Positions 6,936-14,597 of a DNA stretch of 64,000 bases are shown here, piece by piece (positions within the stretch are counted from its first letter, which is position 1; the number at the start of each line of letters is the position of its first letter). Source of the DNA: Paenirhodobacter hankyongi (GTDB lineage: Bacteria; Pseudomonadota; Alphaproteobacteria; Rhodobacterales; Rhodobacteraceae). Below the pieces are notes generated by a model. That model was not told the origin of the DNA and ran no database searches. It saw nothing but the letters and a program-made list of their open reading frames with translations. The position numbers and the translations under genes were made by a program. The stretch is taken from NCBI RefSeq assembly GCF_003664585.1, contig NZ_RCHI01000006.1:62001-126000 (forward strand). The letters are read 5' to 3'.

Positions 6936-8248
6936 GCGGGCACCTCCGCGGCCTGCGGGCGCATCGTGTCGCGGGCGCGCTCCTCGTCCAGCTCGTCAAT
7001 GTCGCGGCCGCGGCCGGCCACGACCTCCTCGCGCGATTTCAGGCCGGCGGCGATTGCCGCCACATCGGCCGTCACCTCGTTCTGCGGATCGACCCAAGCC
7101 CAGCCCGGCGCCACGAAGCGCACGGCGTGGTAATCGGCGAGGTCCGTGGGGGTGACGGGAAGTTCCCCGGCAAGGGCGCGGACGTCGGTCCAGCGCTTCC
7201 ACAGCGGGCGGAGGAACTGCGCCTCGATCAGGTTTTGCTGCATCGCCTCGGCGCGGCGGCGGAACTCCAGCATCCCGACGCGGGCCGAGCTGTAGTTCGC
7301 TTCGCCCAGATCGCCGGTCAGCGCCTCGAAGGTCAGGCCGACGCCGGCCGCGATCTCGCGGTCCTGGGCGCGCAGGAACTCGATTGCCTGGGCGAGCCCC
7401 TGACCCGGCTGCGAGAAGGTCACGTCCGCGCCCGTCGGCAGGATACGCATCGCACCGGGTTCGAGGGCAACGTTCATCGTCCCGTCCTCGGCCGCGAAGC
7501 CGGCCGCGCTGCCGTCGGGGTCATGGATGAAGCCGGTGATCAGCGAGGCAACCTTGAGCTGCATCAGCATGGCGTCCGAGGCCTCGTCGCGGTCGCGCAG
7601 CTTGAGCAGCACCGGCGTGAGCCAGCTCAGGCCGCGCACCTGGCCGGGAAACAGCGTGTCGAAGATGTGCAGCATGTCCTGCGCCGGCACGCGGACCGCG
7701 GCGCTGTAGGTCGCGAACGGCGTTCCTGGGGCATCGCGCAGAACGTGATAGGCCACGACCTGATCGGCCGCATCGAACTCGATCCCGGCGACAATCCGCG
7801 CCCCGTTGCCGAGGTCGCGGGTCAGGGACGGGTCAATCTGGTCGGCGGCCAGCAGCTTCGGGCGGAACGTGCCGCCCTCGCCCACGACCAGCTGAACGAA
7901 GGCCTCGCCGTCGCGGACAACGCCGCGGGCAAGCGGCAGCATGATGGGGCGGGTCACCGCCTCGAAGGCTTCGGAGAGGGCGCGGCGCTCGGCCGGGTCG
8001 GGGTGCTGCGGGCGCGCCTGCCAGCCCTTGCCGACCAGCGCCGACGCCAGACACTCCACGATCCGGTTGCCAAGTGCGGTGTTGAGGTAAAGCGCCGCCG
8101 CCCGGGCCTTCGACGCCCCGCGGGCGGCAAGCGTCTGCTGCTGAGGGGCCGTCAGCACAGCAGCCCCCTTCCAGCGATCGCCGCCGCCCCCCGCCTCGAT
8201 CCCGGAGCGCTTGAACAGCCTCTCGATGATGTTGAAAAGGAAGGCCAT
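6932..8248 (-). CDS. Phage portal protein (lambda family)
   Basis: A 438-aa portal, the dodecameric ring through which DNA enters the head and to which head-tail joiners attach. Portal-family features include KARAAALYLNTALGNRIVECLAS near residue 50, ARGVVRDGEAFVQLV near residue 110, DMLHIFDTLFPGQVRGLSWL around residue 190 and FEALTGDLGEANYSSARVGMLEFRR around residue 310. The length is somewhat below lambda gpB. It lies 6 bp downstream of the 193-aa gene. Confidence 0.88.
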   Translation of the reverse strand: MAFLFNIIERLFKRSGIEAGGGGDRWKGAAVLTAPQQQTLAARGASKARAAALYLNTALGNRIVECLASALVGKGWQARPQHPDPAERRALSEAFEAVTRPIMLPLARGVVRDGEAFVQLVVGEGGTFRPKLLAADQIDPSLTRDLGNGARIVAGIEFDAADQVVAYHVLRDAPGTPFATYSAAVRVPAQDMLHIFDTLFPGQVRGLSWLTPVLLKLRDRDEASDAMLMQLKVASLITGFIHDPDGSAAGFAAEDGTMNVALEPGAMRILPTGADVTFSQPGQGLAQAIEFLRAQDREIAAGVGLTFEALTGDLGEANYSSARVGMLEFRRRAEAMQQNLIEAQFLRPLWKRWTDVRALAGELPVTPTDLADYHAVRFVAPGWAWVDPQNEVTADVAAIAAGLKSREEVVAGRGRDIDELDEERARDTMRPQAAEVPA

Positions 8249-8254
8249 TTGCCG

Positions 8255-8836
8255 TTACTCGTCCCGGTCCCAACCGTTGAGGAGCGCGCGACGCGCAGTT
8301 TCGGCTTTCTTGAACCACTCCGGATAGCCGGTCAGGTCTTCGGGCACCGAATGCACTTCGCCTTCCGGCAAGCCGAAGTCACGGGCTTCGCGCAGAACCT
8401 TGTGCGCGATCTTCGTGGCGGAAAGCGTCAGAACCGACCGCACGCGGATCGTGGGGTCGATCATCTCGGGCAGCTTCTCGAGCTGGTCCTTGATGTCCTG
8501 CCAGCGCCCGGCGAGCACGTAGGTGCAGGTCCAGTCCTCGGGCGCATCGTCCCAGTCATAGCGCACCAGAGCAATGAACAGCTCCTCGTCCCCGGTGTAG
8601 GCGAACGGGCTCAGCGGATAGAGCTTGTCGATGGCCTGTTTCGCAAGGGTGGAGGCGCCGGCGAGGTCGGTCCCGTCGGCGGCATCCAGAAGCGCCTGGA
8701 GCTGGAAGGCGTTGCCGATCGTGTAATCCGACCAGTTGCGCTCTTCGATGATGAACGGGAGGAAGCCGCGGGCGGAATACATCTCGAAGGCTTTCGGAGT
8801 GCAGCCGGTGACGGCCAGGAGTGCTTTGCGTTTCAT
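8255..8836 (-). CDS. Hypothetical protein with MerR-like N-terminal helix-turn-helix
   Basis: A 193-aa protein. The first 50 residues (LLAVTGCTPKAFEMYSARG, then a long helix around AFQLQALLDAA) look like a MerR/AlpA-type DNA-binding domain. The rest is rich in aromatic and acidic residues (FAYTGDEELFIALVRYDWDD) and has no recognised fold. It is in line with the portal and capsid genes. A regulator of head-gene transcription is possible. No homolog with known function comes to mind. Confidence 0.6.
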   Translation of the reverse strand: MKRKALLAVTGCTPKAFEMYSARGFLPFIIEERNWSDYTIGNAFQLQALLDAADGTDLAGASTLAKQAIDKLYPLSPFAYTGDEELFIALVRYDWDDAPEDWTCTYVLAGRWQDIKDQLEKLPEMIDPTIRVRSVLTLSATKIAHKVLREARDFGLPEGEVHSVPEDLTGYPEWFKKAETARRALLNGWDRDE

Positions 8837-8927
8837 GTTAAATCCCCTCTAGGTGTGTGGAGAATACAGGAATGCAGGTCACCACTCAAGACGTGTGCAC
8901 TCTTTTTGTGTGGATCTTTGGTCCCGC

Positions 8928-9206
8928 TCAGTGCCACCCGCCCCCGCCCGGAAACCAGTTCAGCGCCCCGGCGTAACCGATCATGCGGCAGTCGTTCGGG
9001 CCCATGGGGATGCCCGGGGCGTCCTGAATGGTGATGGCGTAGCGCTCGACCCCCTCGGGCAGGGTCGGGCGGAAGTGCTGACGCATCATCTCGGCGATTT
9101 CCTCGGCGCGCTCTTCGAAGCTTGGCGCGGGAAGGGCGAGCATGGGCGCGGGAAGGCCGATCAGGCCGAGGGCCGGGGCGGCGGCGAGGAAGCTGCGGCG
9201 TTTCAT
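8928..9206 (-). CDS. Small predicted exported protein (Tat-like signal)
   Basis: A 92-aa protein starting MKRRSFLAAAPALGLIG, a twin-arginine-like signal. A short acidic helical segment (FEERAEEIAEMMRQHF) and an end rich in Gly follow. Its start overlaps the stop of the 63-aa gene by 4 bp (9203-9206), so both are probably translated together from the leftward promoter of the Xre switch. The function is unknown. Confidence 0.55.
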   Translation of the reverse strand: MKRRSFLAAAPALGLIGLPAPMLALPAPSFEERAEEIAEMMRQHFRPTLPEGVERYAITIQDAPGIPMGPNDCRMIGYAGALNWFPGGGGWH

Positions 9207-9394
9207 GCCCGGGCCTCCATCAGCTTGCAGGTCTGGCGCAGGGCCGAGCGGATGTAGGCACGGGCCTCGCGTTCGGTCTGGCTGTAGCCGGCCGGGCGCT
9301 CGGTCGCGTCGAGCGCGAGCGCGAGGCAGTCGTGGATGACGTCAAGGCGGGCGGCAGGCAAGCCGGGGGCGGCTGCCGGAACATGGTTCGGCAT
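9203..9394 (-). CDS. Small hypothetical protein, first gene leftward of the switch
   Basis: A 63-aa mostly helical protein (ARLDVIHDCLALALDATE, SQTEREARAYIRSALRQTCKLMEA). It is the first gene of the leftward transcript facing xre. Similar short proteins occur in Rhodobacterales prophages. No function can be given. Confidence 0.5.
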   Translation of the reverse strand: MPNHVPAAAPGLPAARLDVIHDCLALALDATERPAGYSQTEREARAYIRSALRQTCKLMEARA

Positions 9395-9405
9395 TACGGG
9401 CTCCG

Positions 9406-9434
9406 TTGAGTGTTTTTCCTATTCTTGATATAAA
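9406..9434 (+). promoter_or_regulatory. Sigma70-type promoter for xre
   Basis: TTGAGT (9406-9411), a 17-bp spacer and TATAAA (9429-9434) form a near-consensus promoter pointing at the xre start at 9474. Confidence 0.6.
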
Positions 9435-9444
9435 TCGCTCAATC

Positions 9445-9457
9445 TGACTGAAAGTCA
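9445..9457. promoter_or_regulatory. Candidate repressor operator between the divergent promoters
   Basis: TGACT-GAA-AGTCA is a perfect inverted repeat just after the predicted xre transcription start. On the minus strand its TTGACT (9453-9458) could serve as the -35 of a leftward promoter, so one bound repressor could control both directions. TCAATC repeats at 9439 and 9465 flank it. Confidence 0.45.
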
Positions 9458-9473
9458 ATAGGTATCAATCAGA

Positions 9474-9725
9474 ATGAGCGAAAACACTCACCCAACGGGG
9501 CGCCAGATCGCAGCGGCACGCACTTTGCTCGGGATGCCCCAAGCAGAGCTCGCGGCTGCCGCGAAGGTGTCTGTGCCAACGCTGCGCAGGATGGAAGCCA
9601 GCGAAGGGCCTGCGTCAGGCATGGCGAACAATGTTGATGCCGTGTGCCGGGCCCTCGAAGCCGCCGGCGTCGAGTTCATCCCGGAGAACGGCGGTGGTGC
9701 TGGGGTGCGGTTGCGGAAAACGTGA
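9474..9725 (+). CDS. Xre-family helix-turn-helix repressor
   Basis: An 83-aa DNA-binding protein. The HTH is at residues 8-45 (GRQIAAARTLLGMPQAELAAAAKVSVPTLRRME), followed by a short dimerisation-type tail (ALEAAGVEFIPENGG). It faces away from the head genes and has its own promoter and a palindrome at its transcription start, the layout of an immunity repressor. ImmA/IrrE follows at 9878, and such peptidases commonly inactivate Xre repressors in integrative elements. Confidence 0.8.
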   Translation: MSENTHPTGRQIAAARTLLGMPQAELAAAAKVSVPTLRRMEASEGPASGMANNVDAVCRALEAAGVEFIPENGGGAGVRLRKT

Positions 9726-9796
9726 TCACATTTTGGTCAAAAGTGGGCGGAACTCTGCACCGATGGCTTGATGTTTCACGTATTTCTAACATTTCG

Positions 9797-9825
9797 TTGT
9801 CAAGATCAGTTAGCTTACGTAAATA
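9797..9825 (+). promoter_or_regulatory. Predicted promoter for the immA gene pair
   Basis: TTGTCA (9797-9802), a 17-bp spacer and TAAATA (9820-9825), upstream of immA. A small hairpin CCGCTC/GAGCGG (9827-9844) lies in the leader. Confidence 0.45.
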
Positions 9826-9877
9826 GCCGCTCACAAAAGAGCGGTTGATTCTTCACTGCTGTCGAGGAGGGGATGAC

Positions 9878-10381
9878 ATGCTTGACACCATTCCCGGGCG
9901 CGTTCGGTGGGACGTCGCGAAGGCGAAGGCCGATAGCCTTACCTGCAAGTTCGAGCGTCCACCTATTCCGGTTCGGGCTATCGCTGAAGGAACTGGCGTT
10001 GATGTTGTGTTTGCTGACTTTGGGAAGCATTCCAACTCAGTGGCGGGCTTCTGTGACTTCCGAGGGGAGCGTCTGTATGTGAACCGGGACGACAAGCCGG
10101 AACGCCAGACCTTCACCATCGCGCATGAACTCGGTCACTGGCTGTTGCATAAGGAGCTTTTTGAACGATCCCCAGATGCCTATGCGGTTCTGCCGCGGCA
10201 TGCTGTGGCGAATAATCGTTCTGTGCTAGAGAAGGAAGCAAACCACTTTGCTGCGCACTTGCTTGTGCCTAGCCGGTTGCTCCGCCCTGTCATGCGGGCG
10301 TCGACTGTTTCCTCTTTGGCCGAGGCCTTCGGGGTATCCTACACCATGATGAGCTTCCGCGTCGCGAATGAAGAACGATGA
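9878..10381 (+). CDS. ImmA/IrrE-family metallopeptidase
   Basis: A 167-aa zinc peptidase of the family that cleaves Xre-type repressors (ImmA of ICEBs1) or DdrO (IrrE). The motif HELGH at residues 83-87 carries the two zinc ligands and the catalytic Glu, and EKEANHFAAHLLVPSRLL near residue 125 supplies the third ligand. ATG 9878 was chosen for the strong GAGGAGGGG 6 bases upstream. It is less GC-rich than the neighbouring head genes. Likely partners are the Xre repressor upstream and the membrane protein whose start it overlaps by 14 bp. Confidence 0.88.
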   Translation: MLDTIPGRVRWDVAKAKADSLTCKFERPPIPVRAIAEGTGVDVVFADFGKHSNSVAGFCDFRGERLYVNRDDKPERQTFTIAHELGHWLLHKELFERSPDAYAVLPRHAVANNRSVLEKEANHFAAHLLVPSRLLRPVMRASTVSSLAEAFGVSYTMMSFRVANEER

Positions 10382-10796
10382 CGTGAGCGAGACAGAGACG
10401 GCAGCACCTAGTGGGCTGCCGTCCGTTGAGGATCTCCTCCAAGAGGCTGTAGCTAAAAATGATGTGGCTGCGGCTGCACAAAGGGATGCAGAAGACGACT
10501 ATGATGAGACGATCAAAGCACAGTCCATCAAGAATGAGACTGCTTATGCTCATCTAAAGGGCGTTCAAGACCACTATGCGAACAAGACCGAATGGTCAGG
10601 GTTTCTCAGGAACCTCCTGTGTGGGATGATCGCCTTTCAATGGCTTTTGCTAGCGCTCGTCGGCTTCGGCATCTGGGATTTCACGAAATATCAATGGCTT
10701 TTGCCGATCTTGCTTGTCCAGAACCTGGGGCAGATCATTGGGCTTGCCGTTATTGTTGTCCGCTCACTGTTCAAAGACATTGCGCCTAAGCAGTAA
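10368..10796 (+). CDS. Two-helix membrane protein paired with the ImmA peptidase
   Basis: A 142-aa protein. Residues 1-75 are charged and helical (EDLLQEAVAKNDVAAAAQRDAEDDYDET). Two membrane helices follow, near 82-104 (LLCGMIAFQWLLLALVGFGIW) and 110-133 (WLLPILLVQNLGQIIGLAVIVV), with a basic end. It overlaps immA by 14 bp and stops immediately against the convergent terminase gene. The base composition is more AT-rich than in the head genes. A role in superinfection exclusion or in sensing is conceivable; nothing in the sequence settles it. Confidence 0.65.
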   Translation: MKNDDVSETETAAPSGLPSVEDLLQEAVAKNDVAAAAQRDAEDDYDETIKAQSIKNETAYAHLKGVQDHYANKTEWSGFLRNLLCGMIAFQWLLLALVGFGIWDFTKYQWLLPILLVQNLGQIIGLAVIVVRSLFKDIAPKQ

Positions 10797-12581
10797 TCAC
10801 CGCCTTCGCATCCAGTCCGACTGCAGCACTGGCCCCTTACGCGTGGTCGGCGCCGCCTCGGCCCGGGCCAGTTCCTCGCGCCGCACCTCGGGGTTGATGT
10901 TCACCATCTGCCGCGCGGCGAAGGCGTAGACGGTGCAGTCCAGCGCCTCGGCCCGGCGCCCGGGGATGCGCTCGAAGTTGCGCAGCGGCTGGCCGCGGGA
11001 ATAGCGCACCACCGCCCGTTCCGAGGCCACCTGCTCATACCAGACCGCGGGCAGATCCTGCGAGAACCGGACCTGACCGGGGCGCGGCAGGCGGGCGAAG
11101 AGCTGCGTCTTGACCGTGTCCACGCCGACGATCCACAGCCGGGCGCCGGTCTTCGTCTTCGAGCCGGCCCGCTCGATCACCGGGCGGTTGCCCGACGCGC
11201 CCTTGATCGCGAAGACCTTGCGCGCGGTCCGGGGGCGGCAGAAGCCGGTGACCATGTTCATCGAGGTGCCGTCGCCCGCGTCGATCGCGGTGGCGTCGAT
11301 CGCCATCTTGCCGCCGAGCGCGTGCGGGAAACGCTCGCGCAAGAGGGCATCGAGTTCTGCCCAGGTCCCTTCCGCGTCGAACGGGCCCCAGATCACGCGA
11401 TGGCCGAGCACCAGCATGGCGCCGCTTTCGGTCCAGCCGACATAGGTCAGTTCCAGCCGGTCGTGCTGCACGTCGCAGCCCAGGGTGAGCACCAGCACCT
11501 CGGCCGGGATCTGTGCCAGGCCGAAGGGCTCGGCCCGCGCCGCCATGCTGTTCTCGTCGAGCTCGTCGCCCTCCGAGCGCCAGCCCTGGCCGAGGATCGT
11601 GTTCACGAAGGTCTGCAACAAGGTGGGATCGTCCTTCGAGGCGAGGAACTCGGTCGCCAGCTTGCCCCATGCCGCGTTCGCGTGAAGGCTGATCAGCGCA
11701 TTCATGCGAAAGCCCGCGTGGCCCTCGACCTCGGGGCGGGTGACGCGCCAGCGGCCGGCCTCGATCATCGCGGGCTTGTGGCGCTCGCTCACCTCGGCCG
11801 CGCAATGCGGGCAGCACCAGAAGGCCGCCTCGGGCCGCCCCTCGGGCCAGCTGATCTGCGCCCACTCGATTTCCGTGAAGGTGCCGCAGTGCGGGCACGG
11901 CACCTCGAAGACGCGCTGATCCGACTGGGCGTAGGCGCGCAGGACGTGGCTCGTTTCCTCATGCACGGGGGTGGAACCGAGGATGATCTTGCGATCGGGG
12001 AAGGACAGGGTGCGGCGTTCGGCCAGCAGCAGCGGCGAGCCTTCGGGCGTGGGGGCCATGCCGTCCACCTCGTCCATCAGCAGGAAGCGGACGTTGTGCC
12101 GGCGCAGGTTGCGCGGCGCCTTCGCGGCAACCACCTTGAGCGAGCCGCCCGGGAAGCGGCGCGACAGGAGGGTGTTGCGGCCGGCCTCGTCCTGCTCGGT
12201 CCCGAGGGCGCTCGCCACGGCCGGCGAGGCCGCGAAGATCGGCTCGATATCCGACACCACGTAGTCGCGGCAGTCGCTCTCGGCCGGAAGCAGGCAGAGG
12301 ATGGGCGCGGGGTCGTTCGCCACGAAGCTTGCCACGGCCGAGGACAGGAGCGTGGTGAAGCCGACGCGCACCGGCTTGACCAGGGTAACGCGCTCGATCA
12401 GCGGGTCACCGATCGCGTCGGCAATCTCGCGCTGGAAGGGCCAGAGGCGGACGGGGCCGGGCTGGCTTGAGACGCCCTCGGGCAAGCGAACCTCGCGCTC
12501 GATCCAGTCGGAGAGGCGCAGACGCGGCGGGGGCGTCAACGAGGCGAACGCGGCGGCGCAGAGCTCGTCAATCGTGGGCAT
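10797..12581 (-). CDS. Phage terminase large subunit (gpA-like)
   Basis: The 594-aa motor that packages and cuts DNA into proheads. The ATPase half has an atypical Walker A (LVKPVRVGFTTLLS, residues 68-80), as in gpA relatives, and Walker B LLMDEVD at 167-173. A zinc-finger-like pair CPHC/CPHCAAE follows near 250-280. The C-terminal nuclease region begins with LTLGCDVQHDRLELTYVGW. ATG 12581 overlaps the small subunit stop by 14 bp; the longer upstream reading frame is not credible. Confidence 0.92.
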   Translation of the reverse strand: MPTIDELCAAAFASLTPPPRLRLSDWIEREVRLPEGVSSQPGPVRLWPFQREIADAIGDPLIERVTLVKPVRVGFTTLLSSAVASFVANDPAPILCLLPAESDCRDYVVSDIEPIFAASPAVASALGTEQDEAGRNTLLSRRFPGGSLKVVAAKAPRNLRRHNVRFLLMDEVDGMAPTPEGSPLLLAERRTLSFPDRKIILGSTPVHEETSHVLRAYAQSDQRVFEVPCPHCGTFTEIEWAQISWPEGRPEAAFWCCPHCAAEVSERHKPAMIEAGRWRVTRPEVEGHAGFRMNALISLHANAAWGKLATEFLASKDDPTLLQTFVNTILGQGWRSEGDELDENSMAARAEPFGLAQIPAEVLVLTLGCDVQHDRLELTYVGWTESGAMLVLGHRVIWGPFDAEGTWAELDALLRERFPHALGGKMAIDATAIDAGDGTSMNMVTGFCRPRTARKVFAIKGASGNRPVIERAGSKTKTGARLWIVGVDTVKTQLFARLPRPGQVRFSQDLPAVWYEQVASERAVVRYSRGQPLRNFERIPGRRAEALDCTVYAFAARQMVNINPEVRREELARAEAAPTTRKGPVLQSDWMRRR

Positions 12582-13062
12582 GGGCAAGTTCCTCCAGGGC
12601 GGTGCGCAGTTCGCGGTCAATCGTCTCGACCTCGGCCGCGTCGAGGTGGGGCAGCGCCGAGCGGACGCGCGAGGGCACGGCGAGGATGCGCGATCGCACC
12701 TGGCGCAGGATCTCGGTCCAGCCGCGCAGCACCTCGGCGGCCTCGACCAGCTCGCCCCGGGCCACGGCGTTGCGGCGCGCGGCCTCGTCGGCCTTCTCGC
12801 GGGCAAGGCGGGCGCGGGCGGCAGTCAGGCTCTCGGCCTGTTCCTCATTGCCCCACCGCGCCGCCGTGCTGCGAAGATGCGCGGCATAGGCCCGGACCGT
12901 GGCGCGCAGGTCGTAGCTGTCGTGCGCGAGGTGAACCGCGATGCCGCGTTTCTTGAGGTCGGTCAGGGTGGCGGGCGAAATATCGAGAAGGTCGCACAGA
13001 TCGGCGCCGCCGATCCGCTGGACCGCGCGCCCGCCGAGCTCGAACTCGTCCAGGATCTTCAT
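12568..13062 (-). CDS. Phage terminase small subunit (Nu1-like)
   Basis: A 164-aa DNA-recognition subunit. The N-terminal region has the Nu1 winged-helix signature (GGADLCDLLDISPATLTDLKKRGI, residues 18-41). A long charged helix for oligomerisation and large-subunit contact follows (SLTAARARLAREKADEAARRNAVARGELV). It directly precedes and overlaps the large terminase. Its own pac/cos specificity would decide whether this element packages itself. Confidence 0.85.
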   Translation of the reverse strand: MKILDEFELGGRAVQRIGGADLCDLLDISPATLTDLKKRGIAVHLAHDSYDLRATVRAYAAHLRSTAARWGNEEQAESLTAARARLAREKADEAARRNAVARGELVEAAEVLRGWTEILRQVRSRILAVPSRVRSALPHLDAAEVETIDRELRTALEELAHAHD

Positions 13063-13080
13063 GAATTTAACCCTTTGATT

Positions 13081-13302
13081 TTATTGTGCATAGGCTGAAA
13101 CGTCGGGGTGCGAATTACCCGCGGCGTGAGGGTGTGGAAGGACCCGTGCGGGCTGTTGGGGCGGGAAGCCGCCTCGCTCGTGGCGGCGCAGGCGGTCGGC
13201 CAGCTGGCCGATGTGCTGCCATCCGTCATCGGGCGGGATCTGCGCAGAAGCCATCGCGGCTTCGTTGTCTCTGTTGTCGCTCATGTGTGTGCCGTCTCTC
13301 AT
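13081..13302 (-). CDS. Small hypothetical protein upstream of terminase
   Basis: A 73-aa basic, His/Pro-rich protein with DDGWQHIGQLADRLRRHERGGFPPQQPARVLP. I kept the ATG at 13302 because AGGAAAGG lies about 8 bases upstream; an internal ATG at 13284 is possible. It ends 18 bp before the small terminase gene. The function is unknown. Confidence 0.5.
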   Translation of the reverse strand: MRDGTHMSDNRDNEAAMASAQIPPDDGWQHIGQLADRLRRHERGGFPPQQPARVLPHPHAAGNSHPDVSAYAQ

Positions 13303-13568
13303 CTCTTAACCTTTCCTGTTCTGCTCGATGGTGAGGCCATTGTGACGGGCATAGGGCGACCAGCCCGAGGCATTGCCTCAGGTTGGTCCCTATCCCGCCG
13401 CGTGAAGTCCTGCTCGACGGAGCCGGCCACCGCTTAGGGCGCCCGAGGTCGTTTGACCCCGCCTCGGGCTTGCTCGCGACTTGAAGGCGCCGGGTCTGGC
13501 ACCTGATCCCCCGCTTCGAGCTTTCGGGCTGCGGTTGGCCTATGGGATCGCCCCGTGGCAGGCCTGTA

Positions 13569-13609
13569 ATGTGTCGAACGCCACCGTCTGAACCGTCCGA
13601 TCGACACAT
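13569..13609. repeat. 9-bp inverted repeat in the element's longest gene-free stretch
   Basis: ATGTGTCGA (13569-13577) and TCGACACAT (13601-13609) are perfect arms with a 23-bp spacer. They lie between the 90-aa gene (stop at 13618) and the 73-aa gene start at 13302. The surrounding 13303-13617 has no convincing ORF. The repeat could be a terminator, a regulator site or a cos/pac or replication signal. Confidence 0.35.
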
Positions 13610-13617
13610 GGTTTCGG

Positions 13618-13890
13618 TCAGGCGCCGGTGCCCTCCTCGTCCTCCTCGATCGGGTTCCAGTCGTCATCGTCTTCGGGGCGCTGCTCGCGGTAGAGGTCGG
13701 CAACCATGCGCTGCATGATGCCGAGCTGCTTGGCCGAGGGCGCCCAGTCCTTGCGCCGGGCTTGCCGGGCGATGCTGAGTGCGAAGTTCCGTGCCCACCC
13801 CTCGGGGGCGCTACGGATCACCGCCTTCCAGCTCCAGAGCAGTTCTTCGAGGCTCGGCGCATTCGCGGAAATCTGGCTGTGCATCGTCAT
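13618..13890 (-). CDS. Small hypothetical element protein with acidic tail
   Basis: A 90-aa protein with helical LEELLWSWKAVIRSAPEGWARNFALSIARQARR, then LGIMQRMVADLYREQR, and a strongly acidic end (PEDDDDWNPIEEDEEG). The Trp/Arg pattern and acidic tail suggest a nucleic-acid-related or mimic protein, but no family is recognised. It lies 2 bp downstream of the next small gene in the same direction. Confidence 0.5.
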   Translation of the reverse strand: MTMHSQISANAPSLEELLWSWKAVIRSAPEGWARNFALSIARQARRKDWAPSAKQLGIMQRMVADLYREQRPEDDDDWNPIEEDEEGTGA

Positions 13891-13892
13891 GG

Positions 13893-14063
13893 TCAGAACT
13901 CGACCTCGCTGATGTGAAACCAGAACTTCGCCTGATCCTGCGGGGTCATCGCCTCGAAGGCGGCGAGGGCGTAGGCCTTCAGCTCGTCAACGCTCGCGGC
14001 TTCGGCCCAGCTGCGGGCGGCGCGCATGGCGTCCTTGCCGTGGAGTTGCTGCCGATCGGTCAT
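13893..14063 (-). CDS. Small hypothetical element protein
   Basis: A 56-aa protein (ATG 14063) with SVDELKAYALAAFEAMTPQDQAKFWFHISEVEF. It resembles the end of the next protein upstream (VNELAAYVAAGLDRL, then RKRLFWAIWKSFGPEDRRAF), so the two may be diverged duplicates of one helical module. They overlap by 4 bp. The function is unknown. Confidence 0.5.
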   Translation of the reverse strand: MTDRQQLHGKDAMRAARSWAEAASVDELKAYALAAFEAMTPQDQAKFWFHISEVEF

Positions 14064-14476
14064 GCGCGGCCCCTCCCGTTCACCTGGGAGAGGAAGGCGC
14101 GGCGGTCCTCCGGGCCGAAGCTTTTCCAGATCGCCCAGAACAGGCGCTTGCGGGCGTTGCGGGCGAGCGCGAGCCCACGCAGCCGGTCGAGCCCCGCGGC
14201 AACATAGGCCGCGAGTTCGTTGACCGGGGCGCTTTCCGCCCAGATCATCGCTTCGCCGGCCGTGGTGCCGAAGGGGACGCCGAGCGCAGGCCCGCCCGTG
14301 CTCAGCGTGTCGAGGTATCCCGCGCAGACCTGAGCCGCGTCCTCGGGGTGGCAGTGGTCGAGCGCGAACCAGACGGCCCTTGCCCACTCGGCACGCAGCC
14401 GGTAGCCTTCCCCCTTGAAGCGAGCCGCTTCGAAGTCCGCCCCGGTCGCGCCCGCCAGCGCGCCGGGGTTTTTCAT
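14060..14476 (-). CDS. Hypothetical element protein next to attR
   Basis: A 138-aa helical protein (RLRAEWARAVWFALDHCHPEDAAQVCAGYL, then APVNELAAYVAAGLDRLRGLALARNARK). The frame stays open upstream into the att site, but ATG 14476 is the first credible start inside the element; no strong Shine-Dalgarno is visible there. It is the first gene of the right-end minus-strand group. It could be a replication or packaging helper; no homology was recognised. Confidence 0.5.
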   Translation of the reverse strand: MKNPGALAGATGADFEAARFKGEGYRLRAEWARAVWFALDHCHPEDAAQVCAGYLDTLSTGGPALGVPFGTTAGEAMIWAESAPVNELAAYVAAGLDRLRGLALARNARKRLFWAIWKSFGPEDRRAFLSQVNGRGRA

Positions 14477-14597
14477 TTTCAGCGGCTGCGGAGCCTGCGG
14501 GGTGGTTTGCGGGCCTTCGCTAACCGATTGATTTGAAAGGTTGTCGTTGAAGAGCGGTTTGCGAAATTCTCGTTGAAGATCAACGGGAGCGCAAAGC

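Noticed and set aside
13226-13609. 127-aa minus-strand ORF in the gap upstream of terminase
   Set aside because: Overlaps the 73-aa gene, and the Arg/Gln/Ser-rich translation has no domain character or start signal.
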